Below are positions 42,241 through 50,581 of a stretch of 64,000 nt of DNA, piece by piece. The translations under genes and the position numbers were made by a program. The notes beneath the pieces were generated by a model that was given only the letters and a program-made list of their open reading frames with translations, did not search any database and was not told the DNA's origin. The number at the start of each line of letters is the position of its first letter. Position 1 is the first letter of the stretch. Source of the stretch: F23-D06 sp002392325 (GTDB taxonomy: Bacteria; Bacteroidota; Bacteroidia; Bacteroidales; WCHB1-69); the NCBI GenBank assembly GCA_946624065.1, contig CAMORT010000005.1, forward strand, positions 3,524-67,523, in the 5' to 3' direction.

Positions 42241-43107
42241 ATGAAAATTACCTTTAAGGATGTTGCCCGTGAGGCCAAAAATTACTTCTTTATCACTATC
42301 GGTTTGGCTATTTTTGTGCTCGGATGGTCCGCTTTTATGACACCTTTCGAAGTTACGGGTGGTGGTGTAGCAGGTATTGCTTCCATTCTCTATTTCGCCA
42401 CCAAAATCCCGATCGGTTTCACCACTTTCGCCTTGAATGCCATCCTTATTGCCATCGCTTGGAAAGTACTCGGCCCTAAATTCTGTGTCAACTCGCTGAT
42501 TTGTACCATTATTCTATCCGTTTTCTTCTATATCGGACAACGGATCTTCACCCATCCGATTGTGGATGACATGTTTATGAGTGTCATTATTGGCGCGTCG
42601 CTTGGTGCGCTGGGCGCAGGCATCTCCATCAACTGGGGCGGCAATACCGGCGGTCTGGACATCATTGCCCTTATGGTCGGCAAGTACCGCAATATCTCCT
42701 ACGGCAAGGTGAATATGATGTGCAACCTCATCATCGTGGGTTCCTCGTTCTTTATTCTGCAGGATATTCAGAAACTGGTCTATAGTTTCGTTGTCCTTTT
42801 TGTGAGCATGCTGGTCGCCGATACGGTCATCGACGGTTTCCATCAGACTTACCAGTTTATGGTGTTTTCCAAAAAGAACGATGAAATCGCCCGCCGTATC
42901 AACGAAGAATTGCATCGCGGCGCCTCCTTCCTCAAGGGATACGGTTCTTACGACCGCCAAGAAAATGATGTGCTGCTCATCATTGCCCACCGTAGCGATA
43001 AGGTTCGCGTGACCCGCATCATTAAGGAAATCGACAATTCCGCCTTTGTCACGGTGTCCAAAACATCCAGTGTGTTCGGAAAGAATTTCGATACGCTGAA
43101 ATTGTAA
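42241..43107 (+). CDS. YitT family membrane protein (YitT + DUF2179)
   Basis: 288 residues. The first ~190 residues form five to six membrane helices of the YitT family (FFITIGLAIFVLGWSAFMTPFEVTGGGVAGI, GALGAGISINWGGNTGGLDIIALM). The soluble C-terminal DUF2179 domain follows (FSKKNDEIARRINEELHRGASFLKGYGSY, LLIIAHRSDKVRVTRIIKEIDNSAFVTV). The family is widespread in Firmicutes and Bacteroidota; transport function is suspected but not established. It is a single-gene unit followed by repeats. Confidence 0.9.
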   Translation: MKITFKDVAREAKNYFFITIGLAIFVLGWSAFMTPFEVTGGGVAGIASILYFATKIPIGFTTFALNAILIAIAWKVLGPKFCVNSLICTIILSVFFYIGQRIFTHPIVDDMFMSVIIGASLGALGAGISINWGGNTGGLDIIALMVGKYRNISYGKVNMMCNLIIVGSSFFILQDIQKLVYSFVVLFVSMLVADTVIDGFHQTYQFMVFSKKNDEIARRINEELHRGASFLKGYGSYDRQENDVLLIIAHRSDKVRVTRIIKEIDNSAFVTVSKTSSVFGKNFDTLKL

Positions 43108-43111
43108 TGTG

Positions 43112-43210
43112 GCGGTTAGCCATTAGCAATTGGCTATTAGCCGTTAGCCAATAGCCAATAGTTCATAGTCATAGTTCATAGTCATAGTTCATAGTCATAG
43201 TTCATAGTTC
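43112..43210 (+). repeat. Mixed tandem repeat TTAGCCATTAGC / AGTTCATAGTCAT
   Basis: Two simple arrays back to back. 43112-43158 alternates GGTTAGCC, ATTAGC and CAATAGCC steps that also form inverted pairs (TTGGCTATTAGCC versus TAGCCAATAGCC). 43159-43210 has three exact copies of a 13-base unit (AGTTCATAGTCAT) plus partial ones. The array fills the gap between the YitT gene and ispE. Confidence 0.85.
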
Positions 43211-43224
43211 AAATTCCCCTCCCC

Positions 43225-43995
43225 ATGCCCACCTCCCTCGTCAATTGCAAAATTAACCTCGGACTGAACATTATCCGAAAACGGGATGACGGGTTCCACG
43301 ATTTGCAAACCGTGTTCTATCCTACGGATGCGTTTTCCGACCTTTTGTCTTTGGAACCGATTGCTGGTGGGCTTGAGTTTGTATGCGACAGTGCGCAAGA
43401 TATCGGTCCGGACAGCGACAATCTTTGTGTGAAGGCATTTCGATTGCTGGAGCGCGATTTCGGTGTTCAGGGTGTGCGTCTCCGTTTGGAGAAGCATATC
43501 CCTACCGGTGCGGGTCTGGGTGGCGGTTCCGCCGATGCGGCGTTTGTGCTGAAAATGCTGACTGAACAGTTTAAATTACCCTTGGATAATGTGGACCTCA
43601 AGCAATATGCCGCGCAACTCGGCAGTGATGTGCCGTTTTTCATCGACAACAAACCGGCATTCGCCGAAGGAAGAGGCGAGATAATGACGCCCGTTGACCT
43701 GGATCTTTCCGCATACAATATTATTATTGAAAAACCGGAGGTGTCGGTTTCCACGCGCGAGGCCTACGCGCATGTGCGCCCACACGAGTCCGATGTGAAC
43801 TTCGCGGAAGTGGTGCACAATGTGCCCGTGCACGAGTGGAAAAAGTATCTCTATAATGATTTCGAGGATTCGGTTTTCCCAAAATATCCCCAAATTGCGG
43901 AAATCAAACGCAAGTTTTACGAATCAGGCGCTTTCTACGCCGCCATGTCGGGTAGCGGCTCGGCAGTGTTCGGAATCTTTCCGAAAGCACGCTAA
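43225..43995 (+). CDS. ispE: 4-diphosphocytidyl-2-C-methyl-D-erythritol kinase
   Basis: 256 residues. GHMP kinase motifs are visible: CKINLGLNIIRKRDDGFHDLQTVFYP at the N-terminus, the ATP loop PTGAGLGGGSADAA (residues 93-106) and the C-terminal MSGSGSAVFG. IspE phosphorylates CDP-ME in the MEP pathway of isoprenoid synthesis. The start is the first ATG after the tandem repeat, which also agrees with the family N-terminus; no -7 element was recognised because the repeat occupies the upstream region. The stop overlaps the convergent GtrA-family gene by 4 nt. Confidence 0.94.
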   Translation: MPTSLVNCKINLGLNIIRKRDDGFHDLQTVFYPTDAFSDLLSLEPIAGGLEFVCDSAQDIGPDSDNLCVKAFRLLERDFGVQGVRLRLEKHIPTGAGLGGGSADAAFVLKMLTEQFKLPLDNVDLKQYAAQLGSDVPFFIDNKPAFAEGRGEIMTPVDLDLSAYNIIIEKPEVSVSTREAYAHVRPHESDVNFAEVVHNVPVHEWKKYLYNDFEDSVFPKYPQIAEIKRKFYESGAFYAAMSGSGSAVFGIFPKAR

Positions 43996-44486
43996 TATTT
44001 CAGAATCAGAAACAGGACCAATTCCACTATCAGTACCCCGACGAGGCAGAACCAATGCCATCTTTTGGCTTTGTCCGTATAGACAAAGTGTTTGTTTAAT
44101 ATGTAGTTCAGCAAACCAACCGGAATTGCCATTAGCGTGATGTTCAGATAGTTATTACTGCTCCCAAAATGCTCCAGCAGCGCAATGCCACCAATGTTCA
44201 GCAAGTAAGTGAACGAGGTGACCATCAGAAAACGGAAAAGCAGTTTGTTATTCTTGTTTTTGAACACCAAAATGCCGTAGGTCTTGAAGTTGAATAAGAT
44301 GCTGACGATGGTGGCCAGGAAATTGGAGATGATATACGCATGGTTGATTTTGAGCAGATGCTCAAAGATGAACAGGAACACGTAGTTAATAAACAATCCG
44401 AACCCGGTGTTCAGTATGGCGGTAAGAATGAAACGGATAAACTGGGGGGTGAATATCTTGTGGTATAATGTTTTTAATTTCTCCAT
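43992..44486 (-). CDS. GtrA family membrane protein
   Basis: 164 residues with four membrane helices (FIRFILTAILNTGFGLFINYVFLF; NHAYIISNFLATIVSILFNF; FLMVTSFTYLLNIGGIALL; FCLVGVLIVELVLFLI) and the conserved FNFKTYGILVF segment. GtrA-type proteins are thought to move undecaprenyl-linked sugars or to assist polysaccharide glycosylation; polyprenol phosphate sugar transport is typical. It begins 14 nt after the type B T9SS cargo gene on the same strand and may be cotranscribed with it. Confidence 0.88.
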   Translation of the reverse strand: MEKLKTLYHKIFTPQFIRFILTAILNTGFGLFINYVFLFIFEHLLKINHAYIISNFLATIVSILFNFKTYGILVFKNKNNKLLFRFLMVTSFTYLLNIGGIALLEHFGSSNNYLNITLMAIPVGLLNYILNKHFVYTDKAKRWHWFCLVGVLIVELVLFLILKY

Positions 44487-44500
44487 CGGCAGTGTTTTTC

Positions 44501-47323
44501 TTATCGAATAACGGTAATAGAACCGTGATAATCAACGGTTTTCACTTTCCCCTTGTAATAGAAGGAGTAATAGTAAACCCCGTCGCTGAGGTTGCTGGCG
44601 TCAAAGTACTGTGAACCTTTGGTGATGTTTCCGTCTATCGAGTAGGTGTCGTAATTCTTGGCGTGATACACGGATTTGCCCCACCGGTCATAAATGAACA
44701 ATTCGTTGCTCCTGAATTGATCGGGATCTTCGGGATTGTAATTTGTGTTCAGATTCTGAATGGCAAAGCAGTCGTTGACATTATCCCCATTGGGGGTGAT
44801 GATGTTCGGGAAGATGAGGTCGTCCTCAATGACCACAGTATGGGTGATTTGGCTGGAGCAGTTTTGCTGGCTGCTCATGGTCAATGTCACATCGTAATCG
44901 CCCCAGGAGGCGTAGGTGTGGTCGGGCGAGAAATTTGAGGAGTCGGTGGTGCCGTCGCCAAAATCCCAGACAAACCCAAGGCCGCCGTCTCCGAGCATGG
45001 TGGAGTCCGCGTAGTTGTGGAAATGGATGGTGCCTCCACTCTCTTGAAACAAGGATATTTCGGGCGAGGACGCAAACTCGGCGATGGGTTTGTGATAGAT
45101 ATGCAGGCAGTTCCATTTGTACAGTGAGTCGGCGCATCCCTCTGGGGTGCTGACACGGAGATAGACAGAGTAGGTGCCCGGTTCTTCAATGGTGAAAACG
45201 GGATTTTTGTTGGGGGAGGCGTAGGCCAGTGAACCGTCTTCCCTAAGGATAGACCATTCGTACTGGTAATCCGGGTTGTCAGCCGTGGTAAGGTCGGTCA
45301 TTCGTATGGTGGCAGGCGTGCACCCGCTGGTGTCGTTGAGGGTGAAATCCGCATGGGGCACTTCCAGCACCTCCATGTGGATGGTGTCGCTGCCGTAACA
45401 GGTCAAATTGAAAGTGGTGTCGGTAGTGGCGATAAATACGGAATAGTCGCCGGAACTAACCACCTCAATATCAGGTGTGTTGTCGCCAGTATTCCAAAAA
45501 TACTCGGTGTTGGGGGCATCATAATGGGAGGCGATGATGGTGCGGTCGCCATAGCAGGTGTTGAAATCCTCGCCTAATTCGGGCTTCGGGGATCGCACCA
45601 CATGCAATGGCACAACGGTATCGTAGGCACAACCGAATTCGTCCACCACAACAGCGGTGTAGGGGATATCACCATCCTGATCCGGGATGACATACATGCA
45701 GTTGGCTCCCGGTCCAACCAGATAGGTGGTGTCAATGTTGACGGCGTATGACCAGTTTTGGGGCAGTAGGCGAGGGTCTAGGGCGATTTCCCATTCGTGC
45801 AGATACCCGTTGTCGTTGGTCCACAGGTCCTGTATTTCAATGTACCAGTTGCCGTTCAGCGGACAACCCACCATGCCCGCGAAACTCTCGTTGGGATGGT
45901 AAATCTGTGTCATGTTGGCCACATTGCTCGAATCAATCACATACGAGTATGTGCCGTCGTCCCACATGGGATTGTAGATGTAATGCACATTGACGGGCTC
46001 GTAGCAGTAACCGTAGGTGCCGTTGGCATATTGATAGCCCAATGTCGTATTGTTTGACCAAACATAATTCCAGGCCTCGCCCATGGGGTTTTGGGCAGGG
46101 TTGCAGCTGGTTACTTCCTGCAACCGGTTGGCGCGCCCCAGGTTCGTTCGGAAATTGTGCGTTATGCCGCCCCAACCGTCATTCTGGTAGTCGGGCACGA
46201 TGCGGCAGGAGCTACCGTTAGGGCAGAACAGCTTGATGCGGATGTCCTCAATGGCGGAGTGCTCCATCTTGATGCGGACAAAGAGGATGTCGTTGGCGTT
46301 GGTGATGGTGGCGGTGGGCGCGAAAGAGGTGAAGTTCACATATGAACGGTAGTAGTATCCGTAGGGTGGGCAACTGATGCCGTCGGGCAGGAATACGGTG
46401 TCCAGAACGCCCAGTGAGGTGATTTGTTCGCTGCCCACGGAGTCGAGCTGAAGATAGGAAATCTGGTCGTAGCCCACGGTCAGATCCAAACGCTGGCCGC
46501 TGCACACGGTAGGCAACGGACTGGTGTTGCGGATGGGATTTTTGGAGGTGCGCACGCGGAAGGTGATGGGAATCAGCGACAGACACTGCGTCTGATCGGC
46601 AGCGCTGATGGACACATCGTATCCTCTCCCCGGTGTGAAATAGTAATCCACCGAATGGCCTCCGATGCTGTCTATCTCTTCCAAGTCAAAGTCCCATAAG
46701 AAAGTGGTTTGGTTGTCGGATTGATGATAACTGAAGTCATTGTCGGGATAGACACCGTTCACACTGAAATGGAGCGTGTCGTATGGGCATAGGTCGATGT
46801 AATAATAGCCGTCGTCGGGGTCCAGACGCGGAAGATGCGAGCAGTTTGCAGAGTCGATCTCAAGCGTGATGCGCTGGCATGGGGCTATACAGCTGGTACG
46901 GATTTCAAAGCCGGTGCCTACACCCGAAGCGTCGGAGGTGAATTGCAAAGTGATGGCCCCTGTGTTGTTTTGAATTGTGGCCGCATATCGGAAAGTGCCG
47001 GTGACATCGTAGTTGCTGTTGTTGATTTTGTGCAAGACAGGACCAGTGGTTCCCACGCCATCGTATATGGTGAGCGTGTCGGTGGTGTCAATGTCCAAAT
47101 CGGTGATTTCCACCATAACGCACCCGTTGTTGGGGTCGTTAGACAGAATGGTTAAGGTCTCATTGACATTGGAAGCATAATTCCCATTCAATCCACCATC
47201 ATCATAAATAATTATGTTACAATTTGTTACGGATTGCTGCGAACCCATCAAAACCACGGATTGGGCGTATGAGCCCAAGGCGCAAACAAACCATATGAAC
47301 AAAAATGCGAATGCTCTTCTCAT
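44501..47323 (-). CDS. Large secreted adhesin-like protein with CUB-, P- and PKD-type domains and T9SS type B tail
   Basis: 940 residues. A signal peptide (MRRAFAFLFIWFVCALGSYAQ) is followed by a CUB-like domain (NVNETLTILSNDPNNGCVMVEITDLDID...YDGVGTTGPVL). Residues ~330-520 resemble a proprotein-convertase P-domain (FVRIKMEHSAIEDIRIKLFCPNGS, NGNWYIEIQDLWTNDNGYLHEWEI). Ig/PKD-type domains follow (FVWDFGDGTTDSSNFSPDHTYASWGDYDVTL). The end is a gliding-motility type sorting domain (FPNIITPNGDNVND, IYDRWGKSVYH, DGVYYYSFYYKGK). Secretion through T9SS and surface attachment are expected; the adhesive target is unknown. Confidence 0.9.
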   Translation of the reverse strand: MRRAFAFLFIWFVCALGSYAQSVVLMGSQQSVTNCNIIIYDDGGLNGNYASNVNETLTILSNDPNNGCVMVEITDLDIDTTDTLTIYDGVGTTGPVLHKINNSNYDVTGTFRYAATIQNNTGAITLQFTSDASGVGTGFEIRTSCIAPCQRITLEIDSANCSHLPRLDPDDGYYYIDLCPYDTLHFSVNGVYPDNDFSYHQSDNQTTFLWDFDLEEIDSIGGHSVDYYFTPGRGYDVSISAADQTQCLSLIPITFRVRTSKNPIRNTSPLPTVCSGQRLDLTVGYDQISYLQLDSVGSEQITSLGVLDTVFLPDGISCPPYGYYYRSYVNFTSFAPTATITNANDILFVRIKMEHSAIEDIRIKLFCPNGSSCRIVPDYQNDGWGGITHNFRTNLGRANRLQEVTSCNPAQNPMGEAWNYVWSNNTTLGYQYANGTYGYCYEPVNVHYIYNPMWDDGTYSYVIDSSNVANMTQIYHPNESFAGMVGCPLNGNWYIEIQDLWTNDNGYLHEWEIALDPRLLPQNWSYAVNIDTTYLVGPGANCMYVIPDQDGDIPYTAVVVDEFGCAYDTVVPLHVVRSPKPELGEDFNTCYGDRTIIASHYDAPNTEYFWNTGDNTPDIEVVSSGDYSVFIATTDTTFNLTCYGSDTIHMEVLEVPHADFTLNDTSGCTPATIRMTDLTTADNPDYQYEWSILREDGSLAYASPNKNPVFTIEEPGTYSVYLRVSTPEGCADSLYKWNCLHIYHKPIAEFASSPEISLFQESGGTIHFHNYADSTMLGDGGLGFVWDFGDGTTDSSNFSPDHTYASWGDYDVTLTMSSQQNCSSQITHTVVIEDDLIFPNIITPNGDNVNDCFAIQNLNTNYNPEDPDQFRSNELFIYDRWGKSVYHAKNYDTYSIDGNITKGSQYFDASNLSDGVYYYSFYYKGKVKTVDYHGSITVIR

Positions 47324-47343
47324 AATTTATTTTATGTGAAATG

Positions 47344-47351
47344 CAAAAATA
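47344..47351 (-). promoter_or_regulatory. -7 promoter element for the type B T9SS cargo
   Basis: On the minus strand TATTTTTG, 20 nt before the ATG at 47323. Confidence 0.6.
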
Positions 47352-47442
47352 TAAAAATCAATATAAATACTTTAGTTTGGTCTCTTTTTTTTAAGAGAAA
47401 AATAATTTGTTTGTAATGAATGTTTTGATATCAAAAAAAACA

Positions 47443-47450
47443 TATATTTG
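47443..47450 (+). promoter_or_regulatory. -7 promoter element for yceD-rpmF
   Basis: TATATTTG, 19 nt before the ATG at 47470. Confidence 0.6.
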
Positions 47451-47469
47451 CAACCCAAAAATTCAAACG

Positions 47470-48018
47470 ATGGATATAAAGGACTTAAAGGAGCAATTTA
47501 AGCTTCGGTTATCCGGAGTTGAAGATGGAACTTATTGTTATTCAATAGAATGCAATAAAGAGTTCTTTGAGTTGGCTGAAATTTCCGATGTCCGCGACGG
47601 TGATGTGCATTTGCGGGTTGAAATGAAAAAAACTGAGAAATTGGTGGATTTGAACTGCCATTTCGAAGGGGAAGTGGTGGCTCCTTGCGACCGTTGTCTG
47701 CTTCCGGTCACCATCCCGATGGATTTTGACACCCGTCTGATTGTCAAACTGGTGCCTGCTGTGGAAGAAGGGGAGAATGAGGATGACGATGACATCTGGG
47801 TGATGGATGAGAACACTTACGAACTGGACATTTTCCACTTCGTCTATGAATCCATCTTCCTTGCGCTGCCGCATCGCATTGTCCATGAGGATGATGAGGA
47901 CGGTAACCCGACCTGTGATCCGGAGGTGATGAGGAAATTGGAGGAGATGGAACATTCTCAGGCCGAAAAAGAACCCGATCCGAGATGGGATGCGTTGAAG
48001 AATTTGAAATTTGATTAA
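47470..48018 (+). CDS. YceD family protein (DUF177)
   Basis: 182 residues from the ATG at 47470, just downstream of a -7 element; earlier in-frame codons overlap the promoter. The DUF177 pattern is clear: RVEMKKTEKLVDLNCHFEGEVVAPCDRCLLPVTIPM, with the CxxC (CDRC), then the acidic DENTYELDIFHFVYESIFLALP. DUF177 proteins are typically encoded next to rpmF, as here (21-nt gap), and are implicated in 23S rRNA or ribosome assembly. The acidic C-terminus (HEDDEDGNPTCDPEVMRKLEEME) is usual for Bacteroidota. Confidence 0.9.
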   Translation: MDIKDLKEQFKLRLSGVEDGTYCYSIECNKEFFELAEISDVRDGDVHLRVEMKKTEKLVDLNCHFEGEVVAPCDRCLLPVTIPMDFDTRLIVKLVPAVEEGENEDDDDIWVMDENTYELDIFHFVYESIFLALPHRIVHEDDEDGNPTCDPEVMRKLEEMEHSQAEKEPDPRWDALKNLKFD

Positions 48019-48039
48019 AAACTATAAAATTTAGATATT

Positions 48040-48228
48040 ATGCCGAATCCTAAAAGAAGACACTCAGCAATGAGAAGAGATAAGAGAAGAGCAAACGATT
48101 TCATTACTGCTCCTCAGTTGACGACTTGCAGCCATTGTGGCGCCCCCATCCTGACTCACCGTATTTGTCCGGAATGTGGTTACTACAGAGGCAAACAAGC
48201 CATCGAAGTAAGCGGTGCCGCTCAGTAA
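48040..48228 (+). CDS. rpmF: 50S ribosomal protein L32
   Basis: 62 residues, normal size. It begins PNPKRRHSAMRRDKRRANDF and has the zinc-ribbon cysteines CSHCG...CPECGYY (four Cys). It follows yceD by 21 nt, the conserved yceD-rpmF order. Confidence 0.97.
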   Translation: MPNPKRRHSAMRRDKRRANDFITAPQLTTCSHCGAPILTHRICPECGYYRGKQAIEVSGAAQ

Positions 48229-48303
48229 CAGGCGGTTACCCAATTTTTTTACACTTAAGGTTAGATGACATAAGCAATTATGCCATCTTTTTCTGTTTAT
48301 ATT

Positions 48304-48891
48304 ATGGACATGATTTTCGCTACTCATAACGAACATAAAACCCAGGAGGCACGTGCCATCCTGGGTGAGGAATGGAACCTGAAAAACCTGCGTGAAATCG
48401 GCTGTATGGAAGAAATTCCCGAAACCGCCAACACCCTGCAAGGCAATGCTTTGCAGAAAGTCCAATATGTGGTGGAGCATTACCACACCAACTGCTTCGC
48501 CGATGACACAGGACTGGAAGTGGAAGCGCTGTATGGTGCCCCTGGCGTCTATTCCGCCCGTTATGCCGGCGAGCATTGCACCTATCAGGACAATGTGAAC
48601 AAATTGCTGGCCGAGATGAAAGGCATGACCAATCGCAAGGCCTGCTTCAAGACGGTGGTGGCATTGGTGCTGGATGGCGAGACGCATCTTTTTGAAGGTC
48701 GCGTTGATGGGCAGATCATCGAGGAACCGCGCGGAACCGCCGGCTTCGGCTACGACCCCGTTTTTATGCCCGATGGCTACGACCAGACCTTCGCTGAAAT
48801 GGGCGATGCGGAGAAAAACAGCATCAGCCATCGTGGCCGCGCAATGCGGAAACTGATTGATTTTTTGAAAGATAAAACGGCGGAAAAATAG
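48304..48891 (+). CDS. rdgB: XTP/dITP diphosphatase (RdgB/HAM1 family)
   Basis: 195 residues from the ATG at 48304; ATG 48310 (MIFATHNEHK) is an equally good start. Family motifs are FATHNEHKTQEARAIL, FADDTGLEVEALYGAPGVYSARYAG, GTAGFGYDPVFMPDGYDQTFAEM and ISHRGRAM. The enzyme hydrolyses non-canonical purine triphosphates (ITP, XTP) to keep them out of nucleic acids. It sits 75 nt after rpmF; cotranscription is possible. It is convergent with merR. Confidence 0.95.
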   Translation: MDMIFATHNEHKTQEARAILGEEWNLKNLREIGCMEEIPETANTLQGNALQKVQYVVEHYHTNCFADDTGLEVEALYGAPGVYSARYAGEHCTYQDNVNKLLAEMKGMTNRKACFKTVVALVLDGETHLFEGRVDGQIIEEPRGTAGFGYDPVFMPDGYDQTFAEMGDAEKNSISHRGRAMRKLIDFLKDKTAEK

Positions 48892-48897
48892 TCGGCT

Positions 48898-49275
48898 TTA
48901 ATCCAACTCTTTTTTGATTTTCAGTAGCATCTCCTTGATTTCTGTAAGGGATGCGATGATGGTGGCGTTATCGGCCTCTTGGATGAAATTGTTCTTCAGG
49001 GCGTCGCGTGCGCCTTGGATTGTGTACCCCTTCACCTTGGTCAGGTAGTGGATGGTGCGGATGAGCGCGATGTCGTTCTTGGAGAAGAAACGGTCGCCTT
49101 TCTTGTTCTTGCGGGGCTTCAGCACATCGAATTCCTTTTCCCAATAGCGGAGAGTGGAGGCGGGGAGTTGGAAAATCTCGCAGGTTTCCCCCATGCTGTA
49201 ATACAGTTTTTCCTTCGAATCAAACGATTCAGGCAGCGGCATGTAATCCGGATTGTCGATAAGGTCTGTGGTCAT
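48898..49275 (-). CDS. MerR family transcriptional regulator
   Basis: 125 residues. A MerR winged helix-turn-helix is visible: YSMGETCEIFQLPASTLRYWEKEFDVLKPRKNKKGDRFFSKNDIALIRTIHYLTKVKGYTIQGARDAL, followed by a helical C-terminus. It lacks a long effector domain, so the ligand is unknown; such short MerR-like proteins are common beside smpB in Bacteroidales. Its ATG shares one base with the smpB stop, indicating translational coupling. Confidence 0.9.
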   Translation of the reverse strand: MTTDLIDNPDYMPLPESFDSKEKLYYSMGETCEIFQLPASTLRYWEKEFDVLKPRKNKKGDRFFSKNDIALIRTIHYLTKVKGYTIQGARDALKNNFIQEADNATIIASLTEIKEMLLKIKKELD

Positions 49276-49736
49276 TATTCGTCCTCCTGTTGTTTTCTGC
49301 GGCGCTCATCTTTCTCTTTGATGCTTTCGCGTTTGTCGTATAATTTTTTGCCCTTGGCCAAGGAGATGTCCAATTTGGCATATCCGTTTTCATTGATCCA
49401 CAGCAGGGTAGGCACGATGGTGAAACCGCGCTCGTTGAGTTTGGACAGCAGTTTGCGGATCTCTTTCTTGTTCAGCAGCAGCTTGCGGTCGCGCTTCGGC
49501 TGGTGGTTGTTGTAACTGCCGTTGGCGTACTCGCTCACATGCATGTTGTGGACCCACAGCTCGTTGTTCACGAACGAGCAGTATGAGTCCGTGATGTTGG
49601 CACGACCCGCGCGGATGGACTTGATCTCCGTGCCGGTCAGCACGATGCCGGCTGTGTAGGAAGTGAGCAGAAAGTACTGGTACTCCGCCTTCCGGTTCTT
49701 GATTTCAATCTGTGTGGGATTTGTATTCTTACTCAT
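49275..49736 (-). CDS. smpB: SsrA-binding protein SmpB
   Basis: 153 residues from the ATG at 49736, 15 nt after a -7 element. SmpB hallmarks are present: IKNRKAEYQYFLLTSYTAGIVLTGTEIKSIRAGRANITDSY, HVSEYANGSYNNHQPKRDRKLLLNKKEI and the basic tail KKLYDKRESIKEKDERR. SmpB delivers tmRNA to stalled ribosomes for trans-translation. The tmRNA gene is not in this window. Confidence 0.96.
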   Translation of the reverse strand: MSKNTNPTQIEIKNRKAEYQYFLLTSYTAGIVLTGTEIKSIRAGRANITDSYCSFVNNELWVHNMHVSEYANGSYNNHQPKRDRKLLLNKKEIRKLLSKLNERGFTIVPTLLWINENGYAKLDISLAKGKKLYDKRESIKEKDERRRKQQEDE

Positions 49737-49751
49737 AATTTCGTTCGGCTG

Positions 49752-49759
49752 CAAAAGTA
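49752..49759 (-). promoter_or_regulatory. -7 promoter element for smpB-merR
   Basis: On the minus strand TACTTTTG, 15 nt before the ATG at 49736. Confidence 0.6.
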
Positions 49760-49812
49760 CAAAAAAAGCGGTGCATCTCACCCGGATGATGTGAAATTTG
49801 GGAAATATTGTG

Positions 49813-49820
49813 TACTTTTG
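49813..49820 (+). promoter_or_regulatory. -7 promoter element for the AAA_28 gene
   Basis: TACTTTTG, 48 nt before the ATG at 49869, divergent from the smpB promoter. Confidence 0.55.
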
Positions 49821-49868
49821 CTCCATCTTTTTCGAAAGGTTTCACAACATGTTTTCTACTGATTGCCA

Positions 49869-50480
49869 ATGGTTACACGAATAGTACTTACAGGCGGCCC
49901 CTGCGCCGGAAAATCCACCATCCTGAAAAGAATCGAAACCAAATATTCCGCTTTGGGTTATGCGGTTTTCACACTGCCCGAGTCGGCGACACTGTTCATT
50001 CAAGCGGGTGCCGATTTTCTGACGAAAGATGAGGAACTCTCTTTTATCACGGAAGCCAACAAACTCATATTCCAGTTGGCAATGGAAGACTGCATGATCC
50101 GTATCGCGGAAGCCACCGGCAAACCCGCTTTGTTGGTCTGCGACCGCGGCACGATGGATACCGCCGCTTATATGGACCGTCAAAAATGGCAACGCGTGAT
50201 GGATTTTGTGGGAATGGATGAGAAACAGCTTTGCGATGACCGTTACGACGCCGTCTTCCACATCAGCACCGCAGCCAAAGGCGCCGAGCAGTTCTACACT
50301 CGCGCCAACAACTCCTGCCGCTCCGAATCCCTCGAACTCGCCCGCGTGGTGGATGACCATCTCATTGAAACCTGGCAACGCCATCCCATCATCCATGTAA
50401 TAAAGGCCGAAATCTGCTTTGAAGACAAAATCGACAACGTGTTGCACATAATTGACGACATGCTGCAAATAAACCACTAA
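49869..50480 (+). CDS. P-loop ATPase/kinase-like protein (AAA_28)
   Basis: 203 residues from the ATG at 49869 (a TTG lies two codons upstream). The P-loop is GGPCAGKST near the N-terminus. LVCDRGTMDTAAYMD (a DRG box as in nucleotide kinases) and FHISTAAKGAEQFYT follow. This matches the AAA_28 ATP-binding family, whose substrate is not established. No signal peptide. The repeat-filled gap after it separates it from folA. Confidence 0.85.
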   Translation: MVTRIVLTGGPCAGKSTILKRIETKYSALGYAVFTLPESATLFIQAGADFLTKDEELSFITEANKLIFQLAMEDCMIRIAEATGKPALLVCDRGTMDTAAYMDRQKWQRVMDFVGMDEKQLCDDRYDAVFHISTAAKGAEQFYTRANNSCRSESLELARVVDDHLIETWQRHPIIHVIKAEICFEDKIDNVLHIIDDMLQINH

Positions 50481-50484
50481 CCCA

Positions 50485-50574
50485 GTAAAGACGCGATTTA
50501 TCGCGTCTCCACCAGTAAAGACGCACGGTCGTGCGTCTCAACAAAAAAAACGACCGTGCGTCTCAACAAAAAAA
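50485..50574. repeat. Palindromic AGACGC...GCGTCT repeats
   Basis: Two palindromes each preceded by CCAGTAAAG: 50489-50508 (AGACGCGA/TCGCGTCT) and 50519-50538 (AGACGCACG/CGTGCGTCT). A partial third copy follows: 24 bases at 50526-50549 are repeated at 50551-50574 with one base changed. The same palindrome type is inside the coding region at 1470-1499. Confidence 0.85.
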
Positions 50575-50581
50575 TAAGAAT

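Noticed and set aside
43112..43210. Possible CRISPR array
   Set aside because: Units are 13 bases, contiguous and without unique spacers; no cas genes in the window.
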